The notes: generated by a model from the letters alone, not told the origin. A stretch of 64,000 nucleotides of DNA from Clostridiales bacterium UBA5888 (GCA_002431965.1 DJEW01000001.1:14816-78815); one strand, 5' to 3'. Shown: positions 40,960 through 50,605, counted from the stretch's first letter. Translations and numbers: made by a program.

Positions 40960-43344
40960 TCACTGGTTTATCTGCTCCATGACGAAGCACTCAATAACGT
41001 CGCCGACCTTGATGTCGTTGAATTTCTCGACCTGCATGCCGCATTCATATCCGGAGGCGACCTCCTTGACGTCGTCCTTGAAGCGGCGGAGGGAAGCAAG
41101 TTCGCCCTCATGGATGACGATGTTGTCGCGCAGCACGCGCACCTGGCAGCCGCGCTGGATCTTGCCGTCCGTGCAGTAGCAGCCGCAGACCGTGCCGACC
41201 TTGGAGACCTTATAAGTCTCGCGTACCTCGGCATGACCGATGACGACCTCCCTGAATTTCGGCGCGAGCATGCCCTTCATTGCCGCCTCGATCTCATTGA
41301 TGCAGTCGTAAATGACGCGGTACATCCGCATATCGACATGGCTTCTCGCGGCGCTGTCACGCGCGGCATTGTCCGGACGGACGTTGAAGCCGACGATGAT
41401 AGCCCCGGATGTCGCCGCAAGCATGACGTCCGACTCGTTTATCGCGCCGACGGCGCTGTGGATGACCTTAACGCGAACCTCGTCATTGGATATTTTCTCC
41501 AGCGACGCCTTGACCGCCTCGGCGGAGCCCTGAACGTCCGCCTTGACGATGATGTTGAGCGTCTTCATCTCTCCCGCCTGGATCTGACTGAAGAGATCCT
41601 CAAGGCTGACCTTCTTCGCGCCGCCCATGGCGTTGTTCATCTGCTGGACGCGGCGTTCCTCCGCAAGCTCTCTCGCCATGCGCTCGTCAGCGACGGCGTT
41701 GAACACATCGCCCGCACTCGGCACTTCGCTGAGACCGGAGATCTCCACAGGTGTGGAAGGTCCGGCTTCCGTGACACGCTGCCCCTTGTCGTTTATCATC
41801 GTGCGCACACGGCCAACGCAGGTTCCGGCAATTATAATATCGCCCATATGGAGCGTACCGTTCTGCACGAGAACGGTCATTATCGGGCCGCGTCCCTTGT
41901 CAAGCCGCGCCTCGATGACCGTGCCCTTTGCGGCGCGGTTGGGATTCGCCTTCAGCTCCTGCACCTCGGCAAGAACGACGAGGTTTTCAAGCAGATTGTC
42001 TATCCCCATGCCGGTCTTGGCGGAGATCGGGCAAATGATGGTGTCGCCGCCCCACTCCTCGCTGACAAGATCGTACTCCGTGAGCTGCTGCTTGATGCGC
42101 TCGGGATTCGCGCCGACGGCGTCCATCTTGTTTATCGCAACGACTACCGGGATACCCGCCGCCTTCGCGTGGTTGATGCTTTCAACCGTCTGCGGCATGA
42201 TGCCGTCGTCCGCCGCAACGACAAGGATTGCAATATCCGTGACCATAGCGCCGCGGGCACGCATGGAGGTGAATGCCTCATGACCCGGCGTGTCAAGAAA
42301 AGTGATCGGGCTGCCGTTTATCTCGACGGTATATGCGCCGATATGCTGCGTGATGCCGCCCGCCTCGCCTGAAACGACGTTCGCATGGCGGATATAGTCC
42401 AGAAGCGAGGTCTTGCCGTGATCGACATGACCCATGACCACAACGACCGGGGCGCGGGGGACGAGATCCTCCGGCTTATCCTCATGATCGTCAATAAGGC
42501 GCTCCTCAACGGTAACGATGACTTCCTTCTCGACCTTGCAGCCAAGCTCCATCGCCACAAGGGCGGCAGTGTCATAGTCTATTATCTCCGAAACGGAGGC
42601 AAATACGCCGAGCTTGAACAGCTGCTTTATGACCTCGGACGCGGTCTTCTTCATGCGCGAGGCAAGCTCGCCCACGCTGATCTCATCCGGGATCTGCACC
42701 TTGAGCTGCTGCTTCTTGGCAATTTCAAGCTGCAGCTTATTCATCTTGTCGCGCTCCTCCTGGCGGCGCTTCGCGGAAGCGAGCTGCTGCCCCGGGCGCT
42801 GCTTGGATTTGCTGGTTATCTTTTCCTTGTTGCCGCGGCGCAGGTTATCGTCCTTCGCCTTCATGCCCGCCATGTCTTCGAACTTCTCGTTATATTTCTC
42901 GATGTTCACGGCAGCGCCGCCGCGCGTGTCAACAACGCGCTTTTCCGCGACCTGACGCGGCGTGTGAGGCTTGTCGGGCTTTGCAGTCTTCGTCTGCTGG
43001 GGCTGGGCGGCAGTCTGCGCCTGCGCAGGGGCAGACTGTGCCTTTGCGCCCGAAGCCGGCGCGTTCTGCGGCTTTGCCCCCTTTGCGGCGTCTGCGCTCT
43101 TTGCCTCTGCGTTCTTTTCGTTTGCAGGGGCTTCCTTGGGTTTGACATTGAATATCTCCTCAAGGCTCGCCACCTGATTGTGCTGTGTCATATACTCGAA
43201 GATAACGTCGAGCTCAGGCGTCTCCAGCACCTGCATATGGTTTTTGGGTGTGGTGGCATAATCCGTGAGTATCTGGGTTATCACCTTTGACCCAACGTTA
43301 AAATCCTTTGCCACCTCATGCACTCTGTACTTTATCATGCTCAT
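40960..43344 (-). CDS. infB: Translation initiation factor IF-2
   Basis: A 794-residue GTPase that brings initiator tRNA to the 30S subunit. Order: an IF2_N module (residues 1-55), an Ala/Pro/Gln/Lys-rich linker, a second IF2_N module (about 222-272), the G domain with GHVDHGKTSLLD (about 304), DTPGHEAF, NKMD and SAKTG, then domains II-IV. RBS GGAGG 8 nt before the first of two nearby ATGs (43344). The start overlaps the end of the ylxQ-type gene. Confidence 0.98.
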   Translation of the reverse strand: MSMIKYRVHEVAKDFNVGSKVITQILTDYATTPKNHMQVLETPELDVIFEYMTQHNQVASLEEIFNVKPKEAPANEKNAEAKSADAAKGAKPQNAPASGAKAQSAPAQAQTAAQPQQTKTAKPDKPHTPRQVAEKRVVDTRGGAAVNIEKYNEKFEDMAGMKAKDDNLRRGNKEKITSKSKQRPGQQLASAKRRQEERDKMNKLQLEIAKKQQLKVQIPDEISVGELASRMKKTASEVIKQLFKLGVFASVSEIIDYDTAALVAMELGCKVEKEVIVTVEERLIDDHEDKPEDLVPRAPVVVVMGHVDHGKTSLLDYIRHANVVSGEAGGITQHIGAYTVEINGSPITFLDTPGHEAFTSMRARGAMVTDIAILVVAADDGIMPQTVESINHAKAAGIPVVVAINKMDAVGANPERIKQQLTEYDLVSEEWGGDTIICPISAKTGMGIDNLLENLVVLAEVQELKANPNRAAKGTVIEARLDKGRGPIMTVLVQNGTLHMGDIIIAGTCVGRVRTMINDKGQRVTEAGPSTPVEISGLSEVPSAGDVFNAVADERMARELAEERRVQQMNNAMGGAKKVSLEDLFSQIQAGEMKTLNIIVKADVQGSAEAVKASLEKISNDEVRVKVIHSAVGAINESDVMLAATSGAIIVGFNVRPDNAARDSAARSHVDMRMYRVIYDCINEIEAAMKGMLAPKFREVVIGHAEVRETYKVSKVGTVCGCYCTDGKIQRGCQVRVLRDNIVIHEGELASLRRFKDDVKEVASGYECGMQVEKFNDIKVGDVIECFVMEQINQ

Positions 43345-43775
43345 ACGCCAGTCCTCCTTTTTCCGTTCCTCTTGTTCCTCTCGTGAGCCGCGGCTTCCTT
43401 TTTGCGGCGCTCCGCCTTTGCAAAGCGCGCCTCCAGCTCTCCGGCAGCCTCGTCATACCTGCTGCCGTACTCCTGCCGCAATGCTTTCAGAAAGGCGTTG
43501 GCAAAGCCTATGTCCGTCACCGCTGCCATTGAGCAGCCGTTCACCCCCACATGGACGGATATTTCCTCCTTTGTGAATGGCAGGCACACCGTGACCGTGC
43601 TGCGCCCGCGTGCGAACCCTGCCGCCCGGCTTCGGGCGTTGTCGGATGCGTCCGCCGCCAGCAGCAAAGCCTTCGCCTTGCCCGCGCGGCACGCGCCGCC
43701 TGTGTTGACCTCGCCTATTGCGATCGCACCGGCCTTTCTCATAAGACCGAGCATATTCAAAAGTCTCTCGCTCAT
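43341..43775 (-). CDS. L7Ae/L30e/S12e-family protein (YlxQ-like)
   Basis: A 144-residue protein with an N-terminal L7Ae-type RNA-binding fold (LLNMLGLMRKAGAIAIGEVN...GKAKALLLAADASDNA) and a highly charged tail. In Firmicutes this gene always sits between ylxR and infB and is thought to bind RNA, although its role is undefined. Overlaps both neighbours by 4 nt. Confidence 0.93.
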   Translation of the reverse strand: MSERLLNMLGLMRKAGAIAIGEVNTGGACRAGKAKALLLAADASDNARSRAAGFARGRSTVTVCLPFTKEEISVHVGVNGCSMAAVTDIGFANAFLKALRQEYGSRYDEAAGELEARFAKAERRKKEAAAHERNKRNGKRRTGV

Positions 43776-44038
43776 ACGCCGGTCTCCATTTCCGCCTGAA
43801 GCTTTTCATATACCTCATCCGGTATCTGCGCGGAGAATGCGCGCTCCAATGCGCGCGCCTTCATCGCTTTTTTCAGGCACTCCGCCTTAGGGCATATATA
43901 CGCCCCGCGCCCCGGGGCTTTGCCCCTGAAGTCCAGACTGACCCCGCCCTCCGGCGAGCGCACCACTCGTATCAGCTCGCGCTTTGGCTTCATCTCGCGG
44001 CAGCCAAGGCACTGCCGCATCGGTATTTTCTTCTGCAC
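43772..44038 (-). CDS. ylxR: YlxR family RNA-binding protein (DUF448)
   Basis: An 88-residue basic protein with the YlxR signature MRQCLGCREMKPKRELIRVV and GRGAYICPKAECLKKA. Thought to bind nucleic acid; in Bacillus it has been linked to transcriptional control. Located between nusA and ylxQ, start overlapping is absent here but the spacing to nusA is short (33 bp). Confidence 0.94.
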   Translation of the reverse strand: MQKKIPMRQCLGCREMKPKRELIRVVRSPEGGVSLDFRGKAPGRGAYICPKAECLKKAMKARALERAFSAQIPDEVYEKLQAEMETGV

Positions 44039-44071
44039 TGCCGCTGCCTCCTTTCAAGGGCTGTGTTTATC

Positions 44072-45124
44072 TCATGCCTCGGATTCGGGCTTGATGTCTA
44101 TCTTATAGCCGGTGAGCTTTGCGGCAAGGCGGGCGTTCTGCCCCTCTTTGCCTATTGCAAGGGAGAGCTGAGCATCCGGCACTATTACCCGGCAGCTTTT
44201 GCCGTCTTCAAGCATAGTTACGCTCACGACCTCTGACGGGCTGAGCGCGGCGGCAATATACTCCTCCGGGTTTTCGCTGTATTTTACAATGTCGATTTTC
44301 TCACCGTTGAGCTCATTGACGATGCCGGCGACGCGCCCGCCCTTGGGGCCGACGCAGGCGCCTATCGGGTCAACGTCCGGGTCTGCCGACCACACCGCCA
44401 TCTTGGTGCGGCTGCCGGCCTCGCGCGCGATCGACTTGATTTCGACAGTGCCGTCGTATATTTCCGGCACTTCAAGCTCAAAAAGGCGCTTGACAAGACC
44501 GGGGTGGGTGCGGCTGATGAGCACCTGCGGTCCGCGCGTGGAGTTCCTGACCTCGACGACATACACCTTTATGCGGTCGCCCTCCTTGAGCTCCTCGTTC
44601 TTTATGCGCTCGTTTGCCGAGAGCATGGCCTCGGTATACTCGCTGTTGGAGGCAATGCGGATTGACACCGCGCCGTTTCTCGGCTCAATGTGTGAGACGA
44701 TACCGGTGAGTATCTCATGCTCCTTGGAGGTAAACTCCTCATAGATTATGCCGCGTTCAGCCTCGCGGATGCCCTGAATGATGACCTGCTTTGCCGACTG
44801 TGCGGCGATGCGTCCGAATTTCTTCGTTTCCACCGGAATGGGCAGCAGATCGCCGAGCTTGGCGCGGCGGCTTATCTTCTTCGCGACCTCAAGATTGATC
44901 TCGTGCGAGGGATCTTCGACCTCGTCAACAACGGTTTTGTTGACGTACATCTCCACGCGCTTGTTCTCCTCGTCAAGAATGACGTCAACGTTATCCTCGC
45001 ACTCGGGATTATCGCGGCGGAATGCCGCGAGCATCGCCTGCTTGATCTTGTCGTACATATAGTTTCTGGGGATGCCTTTTTCTTTCTCTATATCCTCTAT
45101 GGCCTCGAAAAATTCTGCGTTCAT
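44072..45124 (-). CDS. nusA: Transcription termination/antitermination factor NusA
   Basis: A 350-residue NusA, the short Firmicutes form without C-terminal acidic repeats. Order: N-terminal RNA polymerase-binding domain (1-130), S1 domain (about 135-200), KH1 and KH2 (about 205-345, with GACVGPKGGRVAGIVNELNGEKIDIV and LAIGKEGQNARLAAKLTG). RBS GGAG. It follows rimP; the leader upstream of rimP carries a terminator-like hairpin that NusA may act on. Confidence 0.97.
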   Translation of the reverse strand: MNAEFFEAIEDIEKEKGIPRNYMYDKIKQAMLAAFRRDNPECEDNVDVILDEENKRVEMYVNKTVVDEVEDPSHEINLEVAKKISRRAKLGDLLPIPVETKKFGRIAAQSAKQVIIQGIREAERGIIYEEFTSKEHEILTGIVSHIEPRNGAVSIRIASNSEYTEAMLSANERIKNEELKEGDRIKVYVVEVRNSTRGPQVLISRTHPGLVKRLFELEVPEIYDGTVEIKSIAREAGSRTKMAVWSADPDVDPIGACVGPKGGRVAGIVNELNGEKIDIVKYSENPEEYIAAALSPSEVVSVTMLEDGKSCRVIVPDAQLSLAIGKEGQNARLAAKLTGYKIDIKPESEA

Positions 45125-45162
45125 TTCTGATTCTCCATTTCATTATTTATAAAGCAAAATAA

Positions 45163-45621
45163 TTATATCGACACGTGCAGCCTGACCTGCGCCGTCTGTG
45201 ATTTTGCAAAGCTCAGCTCTTTCCCGCCGCGCTCTATCGTCACCGCGCCGTCTCCGGAATAGCCTTTGAGCGTGCCGACAAAGCTCTTGCTGCCGTCAAG
45301 CGGCTGATAGAGCTTCACCTCCACCTCGCTGCCCATAAACTGTTCAAAGTCGCCCGGACGCCTGAGTTCCCGCTCCGCCCCGGCAGAGCCGACCTCGAAA
45401 ACGTAGCTGTCGGGAATGGGATCAGCTTCATCCAGCACCGGGTCAAGCTCGCGGCTTATTCGCTCGCAGTCGTCTATCGACACGCCGCCGGGCTTGTCGA
45501 TATAGACGCGCAGATACCATGTCCCCGCCTCGCGGACATACTCAACGTCCCACAGCGTGCACCCAGCCTGTTCCACAAGCGGCTGTGCCAGCAATGCGAC
45601 CTTATCGGTTATTTTACTCAT
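45163..45621 (-). CDS. rimP: Ribosome maturation factor RimP
   Basis: A 152-residue protein for 30S assembly. Typical blocks: LWDVEYVREAGTWYLRVYID, GGVSIDDCERISRELDPVLDEADPI, YVFEVGSAGAERELRRPGDFEQFMG. First gene of the nusA-infB operon. RBS GAAAGGGCG. Confidence 0.96.
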   Translation of the reverse strand: MSKITDKVALLAQPLVEQAGCTLWDVEYVREAGTWYLRVYIDKPGGVSIDDCERISRELDPVLDEADPIPDSYVFEVGSAGAERELRRPGDFEQFMGSEVEVKLYQPLDGSKSFVGTLKGYSGDGAVTIERGGKELSFAKSQTAQVRLHVSI

Positions 45622-45678
45622 TTTTTACGCCCTTTCAACGCCTATGCCCCGTGCCGGTATCAGGGGCAAAAGTCTCAC

Positions 45679-45705
45679 AAAAAAGAGTGGGCCGTGACCC
45701 ACTCT
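45679..45705 (-). terminator. Attenuator-like terminator in the rimP-nusA leader
   Basis: On the minus strand, AGAGTGGG / CCCACTCT stem followed by six T residues, about 25 nt after the predicted start point and about 60 nt before rimP. Either an attenuator of the operon or the end of an upstream transcript. Confidence 0.75.
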
Positions 45706-45732
45706 GAGAAAACACTGATACTTACATATACT

Positions 45733-45761
45733 ATAATAGCACCATGCACGGAGCATTGCAA
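45733..45761 (-). promoter_or_regulatory. Promoter of the rimP-nusA-infB operon
   Basis: On the minus strand TTGCAA, 17-nt spacer, TATTAT. The hairpin above lies just downstream. No gene is seen in 45762-45924. Confidence 0.6.
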
Positions 45762-45924
45762 GTGTTTTTTGCGGAAAAGCGAGATTTTTTTCTCGCTCAT
45801 TTGCAGCTGCATCTCCGTTCCAGCTCCAGACCTTTCCGATTATTCGGGCAGAGCGCACAGCCCGAAAAACGGACGTTGAACGGCGGGACGGCATCCTCCG
45901 GCTTGCCGCACATCCATGCGTTTT

Positions 45925-46755
45925 TCAGTACGTGAAGTCCGGGACATAATGCGCGTAGAATTCCTCCAGGCATATTCCCTGCTCCATGATGAATTTGGCG
46001 GCCTCCTCGCCGACATAGCGGTAATGCCACGGCTCGTCCCAGCCGGTCAGCAGCAGCTTGCGCGTGGGGTAGCGCTTGATGAAGCCATACTCGGCGCAGT
46101 GCTCGTCCAGCCAGGCGAAGAAGTCAGGGTCCATGTCCTCATATACGACCTTGGTGCGCGCCTTGTCCAGCAGGTCTACCGCGAGACCGAGCTGATGCTC
46201 GCTTGCGCCGGGCAGCATGGTTATCTTCTTTGCCTCCTCGACCGCCTCCTGATATATGCCTGATGGGTCGTCAAAATCGACCGTCTTGCCGCCGGACATT
46301 TCGTAGGCTATCTGGCTCGCCTTTGTGTTGAACAGCTGACTCTGGTATGAATACGTTCTGTATGCGCCCCACACAAACGGAGTGAAGCCCGCCTCCTGCA
46401 TCGCCGCAAGCATCGCGTTCAGCTCGTCAACATGATCGGAACGGAAATACATATATTTTGTGATCTCTATTCTTGTTACCGTCGGTTCATATGCCGAGGA
46501 AAGAAGATTGTCCTCGTTCACTATCGAATATATGTCCAGCGTGATGTCAATATCCGGCCAGATGTCCTCCGTCGGCTCCGGCGTTTCCTCGGTCGCGTTT
46601 GGGTCAAGGAACGTGACGCTGTCGGAGCTGACATACGCGCCGTCAACGCCGCCGAAAATAACATTTGTCTGGCGGTTCATCCGGGATATAACGATGGTAT
46701 ATAGAACAAGGCACAGAAATGCCATTGTGATGATCCAAAGTGTTTTTTTCTTCAT
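45925..46755 (-). CDS. VanY-type D-alanyl-D-alanine carboxypeptidase
   Basis: A 276-residue, membrane-anchored peptidase. The start is the ATG of MKKKTLWI; a longer frame has no ribosome site. Residues 5-25 are a signal anchor; a Thr/Glu/Pro-rich linker follows. The catalytic domain has GASEHQLGLAVDL (SxHxxGxAxD, Zn2+ ligands) and EPWHYRYVG. It trims the terminal D-Ala from peptidoglycan stem peptides. Monocistronic, between sigK and the rimP operon. Confidence 0.92.
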   Translation of the reverse strand: MKKKTLWIITMAFLCLVLYTIVISRMNRQTNVIFGGVDGAYVSSDSVTFLDPNATEETPEPTEDIWPDIDITLDIYSIVNEDNLLSSAYEPTVTRIEITKYMYFRSDHVDELNAMLAAMQEAGFTPFVWGAYRTYSYQSQLFNTKASQIAYEMSGGKTVDFDDPSGIYQEAVEEAKKITMLPGASEHQLGLAVDLLDKARTKVVYEDMDPDFFAWLDEHCAEYGFIKRYPTRKLLLTGWDEPWHYRYVGEEAAKFIMEQGICLEEFYAHYVPDFTY

Positions 46756-46949
46756 CTGCACACCCGCCTTTCGCTGCCCTAACCGGGCAGAATTTATCAA
46801 AGACGGAGGTATTATAGCACATGCTCTGCACAAATTCAAGTGCTCTGGCAGATGTTACCCACCCGTGCTCCACAAGGCGCATTATAAAGCCTGATTGGCC
46901 GCATGATCACTTGCCATGTGCCCCACTTGTGTGTAAATATGCTGAAATA

Positions 46950-46970
46950 CTCCGGCGCTGTGCGCCGGAG
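46950..46970 (-). terminator. Terminator after sigK
   Basis: Nine-bp stem CTCCGGCGC / GCGCCGGAG with a 3-nt loop, 10 nt after the sigK stop on the minus strand and followed by a weak TATTTC. The rest of 46756-46949 shows no gene. Confidence 0.6.
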
Positions 46971-46979
46971 CAGGCATAA

Positions 46980-47681
46980 TCATCCCGGGTTTGCGTCCTC
47001 TCCCAATGCCGCGCGCAGCTTTTCCAGCGCGCGTTTTTCTATGCGCGATACATACGAGCGGCTTATACCGCATAGCTTCGCCGTTTCGCGCTGGGTCATC
47101 GGCTTTGCTCCGCCAAGCCCATAGCGCAGAGTGATTATCATTCCCTCCCGCTCCGTCAGCTCATGCTGCACGCACTCGCGCAGACTCCGGCATATCTCTT
47201 CACTGCCGATGACATCCGCCATGTCATCCTCACACGCAACAACATCCATCACCGACAGACCGTTTCCGTCGCTGTCCACATCCAGCGCGTCCGACAGGCT
47301 CACATCCCCTGCCGTCTTCTTCTGCGCACGGAAATACATAAGGATTTCATTCTCAATGCATCTGCTGGCGTAAGTTGCGAGGCGGACGCCCTTATCGGCG
47401 CGGTAGGTGTTTATGCCCTTTATCAAGCCTATCGTGCCGATTGAGATCAGATCGTCGATATTATCCGTCTGCGTGTAGTATTTCTTCATGATGTGCGCCA
47501 CGAGCCGCAGGTTATGCTCAACAAGTTTGTTGCGCGCCTCCACATCGCCGTGCTCCGCCCAGCGGGAGAGACATTCTCGCTCCTCTTCCGCCTCCAGCGG
47601 CTTTGGAAACGAGTCTCCCGGCGCTATCCTCAGCGTCATCAGCAGTCCGTTCATCAGCAGTAGTATCGCCGTGTCAAGCAT
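46980..47681 (-). CDS. sigK: Sporulation sigma factor SigK
   Basis: A 233-residue late mother-cell sigma factor. The N-terminal hydrophobic stretch MLDTAILLLMNGLLMTLRI before SFPKPLEAEEE resembles the pro-sequence removed by SpoIVFB. Region 2 has NLRLVAHIMKKYY and IGLIKGINTYRADKGVRLATYASRCIENEILMYFR; region 4 has MTQRETAKLCGISRSYVSRIEKRALEKL. RBS GAGGTGAG. The gene is uninterrupted, so no skin element is needed for its expression. It indicates an endospore former. Confidence 0.95.
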   Translation of the reverse strand: MLDTAILLLMNGLLMTLRIAPGDSFPKPLEAEEERECLSRWAEHGDVEARNKLVEHNLRLVAHIMKKYYTQTDNIDDLISIGTIGLIKGINTYRADKGVRLATYASRCIENEILMYFRAQKKTAGDVSLSDALDVDSDGNGLSVMDVVACEDDMADVIGSEEICRSLRECVQHELTEREGMIITLRYGLGGAKPMTQRETAKLCGISRSYVSRIEKRALEKLRAALGEDANPG

Positions 47682-47829
47682 TTTCTCACCTCTGTTCATT
47701 CTATTTCACAGAGACTCGTACTATTTCGGCAATTTGTGCAGCTGATGTTTGAATGACGCGCAGGAGGGCTCTGCTTTGGATTCCTGTTCTGGGTTCTATG
47801 TATCTAGGTTATATGTATATTATTTCCTG

Positions 47830-48234
47830 TCAGTGCCATTGATAGCGGACAAGTGAAGCTTGGACTATGGGTGAAGCTGCAATCATTTTTTTGTAGTCCT
47901 CATATGATTGTTTGTCATTTTCACTGAGGTATTTTTCTAATGGAGCAGCATACTGAAATGCATCACGGAACATTTCCGCAATACATATCCCTAGTCCAAA
48001 ATCTTTGTCTCCCGGCAGAAGCTTTGCATAAGTTTGACTCACCCTGTCATAATAAAAAAATTTGTGCATATTCGGGTGCTCGATAAACACTTTATCTATG
48101 TCAGTCCACATCTGTACAAATCTTTCATAGACCTTGTCTTCAAATGAACTACGCGCATAATTGTTTCTTATAAAATTCGCAATTAAGGTGAAAACCGATA
48201 CAACCAACGCTATAATTGATAAGGTATTTTCCAT
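47830..48234 (-). CDS. Hypothetical protein with N-terminal membrane anchor
   Basis: A 134-residue protein: residues 4-22 hydrophobic (LSIIALVVSVFTLIANFI), then a soluble domain rich in aromatic residues (VFIEHPNMHKFFYYDRVSQTY). I recognise no family; similar small proteins with such an anchor occur in mobile or variable regions. Codon use is AT-rich, marking the edge of the variable polysaccharide block. RBS GGAG about 10 nt upstream on the minus strand. Confidence 0.6.
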   Translation of the reverse strand: MENTLSIIALVVSVFTLIANFIRNNYARSSFEDKVYERFVQMWTDIDKVFIEHPNMHKFFYYDRVSQTYAKLLPGDKDFGLGICIAEMFRDAFQYAAPLEKYLSENDKQSYEDYKKMIAASPIVQASLVRYQWH

Positions 48235-48916
48235 ATCCTTCTCCTCTGTGTTTTATAGATGGTTTTGAAGTATTATGCCATGTTTAGTTCTATTGCCAAG
48301 ATCTGCTGTGCTGATATTAACGCTGCGGAGCATACGGAGTGATCGAGCGCAATCATGATGACGTAATTACAGTTTCACCATAAAGGCTGTTTTTCCTATG
48401 GTATTTCCTTTTTTTACTTTTGTGCGTTCACGCCATGCTCCCTTTTATCGATTGTCTTTTATCAAGCATCAATCCTTTCTCAATAGCGTTACTGTTGTTT
48501 GGTATTTACATTATCTCTCCTCCCTCTATAAAAACTCATTTTATATGCAGTTTTTTGTATTCCTAATGTATATCTTAGATCTACATTTTCTTGCTACTCT
48601 CCTAAATCCACGGTCTTGTTTCAATTCTTTGAAAAACATCTCTCTGACCTTGGCTCCCAGATGCGCCTTTTTTCTTCTGTAATCCGTATAGAGCGACTGC
48701 ATTTTCATATGGGCGCATACGTTGCTGTTGTTTGTAACGTCTATCAGGAACTGCGACATCTTCTTTACAAACATGTACCATTTCCTCTCATCAGATGCTT
48801 CTCAATCTTAGCGTGAGGTTCTTCTCTTATAATTAGTAAATTTTATGCGCTGCTTAAATGTTCAATACAGTTTAATAACTTGTATAGTTTACGCACTGTT
48901 CTTACCCATGCGACTT
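48235..48916. other. AT-rich gap with no convincing gene
   Basis: A 680-bp low-GC interval between the hypothetical gene and the flippase. A minus-strand frame at 48541-48774 (77 residues, basic) shows no family I know and no ribosome site; it could be a decayed fragment. Nothing else is supported. Confidence 0.5.
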
Positions 48917-50170
48917 TTATAATTCTCGCTTTCTTATATTGATGATTTTCTTGCGAAGTGTCAAATTTAATACAAGCTCTGATAGTAGTGGTGCAATGGC
49001 AGCACCGTTTGCAAAAAAAATAGCAATAAGTGAAAAATTGAGAAGAATCGTTGCTACAACTCCAAGAGCAAATGCCTCTCCATATTCTTTATCATGCCCA
49101 CTTCCCAATAAGATTTGAATTCCCCACAGATTATTGTCAATAGAAACAATCAACCATAAAGACAAGGGGACAAGCCAAACATAATATGGAGCATACTCTG
49201 CTCCATAAAGCAGATTGACCACAAATTTTGAAAACACACAGACAATCAGCGCAATCAGCGAAAATATAGCTAATAATTTCTTTCTCAATCTCAGCACGTA
49301 GAAATATCCATCGTCAAGACTGGCTATAAATTTTTTGCTCACAATTGGATATAAAATCTGTGAAATTGGAGTCCATAGCAAAATCATTATAGTAGGTATC
49401 TTCTGAATTGCAGAAAACACACCAACTTCATAGCTGGTTGCAAAAATGCTCAAAAATGTAATTCCGATGGATCCGAACACCTTAGAACAGAGCTGGGTTG
49501 TGAATACATAGAAACCATCCTTTAATTCCTCAAAAACCTCACTAATTTTCACTTTTACAAATTTTAGACGGTATTTCTTTTTTGCAATAAAAAGACCAAC
49601 AAACCCGCTCAAAAAAGGAGAAATCGAATATAGTAAACTGTATAGAATCAAATCGTTTGCACTATTGACTAATGCAAAAACTAATACGGTTGAAATCGTT
49701 CTTCCAAGAACATTGACGATTGAAATATATTTCATATCTTCTTTTCCCTGAAAGATCCAGTTCGTTTGGACGCAATATCCCAAAAGGCATATCATCAATA
49801 TCGCAAAGCTACCACATAGTTTTAAGTTGTTTAAATTCAATGAAATATATACTACACCTATAAGAATGCATCCGATAAGTAACACGGTTCGTCCTAAGAC
49901 AACCGTTGTAAATGTTCGATTTAAAAGCTTATCATCTAATTCGGTGGCTACTTTTCTAGTAGCCGACATGCCGAATCCATATTCTACAACAACTTGAAGA
50001 TATGTAAGAATGTTTAATGAAATGGAGAAAACACCATAAGAACTTGCGCCTAAAACCCTTGTAATATAGGGAAGTGTCAACAGTGGCACTACCAGATTAA
50101 AAAATTGCAGGGCATACATCCATAGACCATTAGATACCATTTCGCTTTTCAGAAACTTTTTTATATTCAT
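48917..50170 (-). CDS. Polysaccharide flippase (Wzx/MATE-type)
   Basis: A 417-residue membrane protein with about 12 helices of the polysaccharide biosynthesis/MVF family. Family marks: an N-terminal NGLWMYALQFFNLVVPLLTLPYITRVLG block and YGVFSISLNILTYLQVVVEYGFGMSATRKVA. It carries the lipid-linked repeat unit across the membrane. Strongly AT-rich. Last functional gene of the polysaccharide locus in transcription order. Confidence 0.94.
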   Translation of the reverse strand: MNIKKFLKSEMVSNGLWMYALQFFNLVVPLLTLPYITRVLGASSYGVFSISLNILTYLQVVVEYGFGMSATRKVATELDDKLLNRTFTTVVLGRTVLLIGCILIGVVYISLNLNNLKLCGSFAILMICLLGYCVQTNWIFQGKEDMKYISIVNVLGRTISTVLVFALVNSANDLILYSLLYSISPFLSGFVGLFIAKKKYRLKFVKVKISEVFEELKDGFYVFTTQLCSKVFGSIGITFLSIFATSYEVGVFSAIQKIPTIMILLWTPISQILYPIVSKKFIASLDDGYFYVLRLRKKLLAIFSLIALIVCVFSKFVVNLLYGAEYAPYYVWLVPLSLWLIVSIDNNLWGIQILLGSGHDKEYGEAFALGVVATILLNFSLIAIFFANGAAIAPLLSELVLNLTLRKKIINIRKREL

Positions 50171-50174
50171 TTAC

Positions 50175-50573
50175 ATTAAGTACCTTACTTGTCTCCAAGA
50201 ATGTCTGCAATGCCGATTGAACTTTTCCGGATACGGGCTGTAGATGTTATAGGTACGCAGTCCTGCCCCAAAATGACCAACCGGAACCTGCAAATAGAAA
50301 CAAGCCAGCGCTGTCTCAAATGTAGTTGACGTGTCGCCATGTATCAACATGAGATCAGGTTTTACTTCTTCTAGTACATTTTTGATACGTCAAGGATATT
50401 GACCATTACATCAAATAAGGGCTGTTTGACCTTCATAATAGACAAATCATAATCAGGGACAGCCGAGCATACTTCCAGCGCTTGATCCAGCATCTTACGA
50501 TGCTGACCTGTTACGCAGGCAAGCGTTTCAACATTTTCCGTTTCTTTAGTTCATTGACCAGTGGGCTCATTTT
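50175..50573 (-). pseudogene. Truncated UDP-N-acetylglucosamine 2-epimerase (wecB-type)
   Basis: Minus-strand translation gives KMSPLVNEL-like, LACVTGQHRKMLDQALEV, PDYDLSIMKVKQPLFDVMVNIL, then a frameshift with stops, then VLEEVKPDLMLIHGDTSTTFETALACFYLQVPVGHFGAGLRTYNIYSPYPEKFNR, after which the homology ends. This is only the N-terminal third of a 370-residue epimerase, frameshifted and cut at the point where the second domain should begin. It shows that a former sugar-nucleotide gene of the locus was lost. Position between the glycosyltransferase and flippase fits an old polysaccharide cluster. Confidence 0.85.
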
Positions 50574-50605
50574 GATTGCTTCCTAACGTATACCGAAAAC
50601 GAGCA

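Noticed and set aside
45625..45894. Minus-strand frame between the carboxypeptidase and rimP
   Set aside because: It spans the promoter and terminator-like hairpin and has no family pattern or ribosome site.
48541..48774. Basic 77-residue minus-strand frame as a transposase fragment
   Set aside because: No transposase motif, inverted repeat or ribosome site could be seen; left within the gene-free AT-rich gap.
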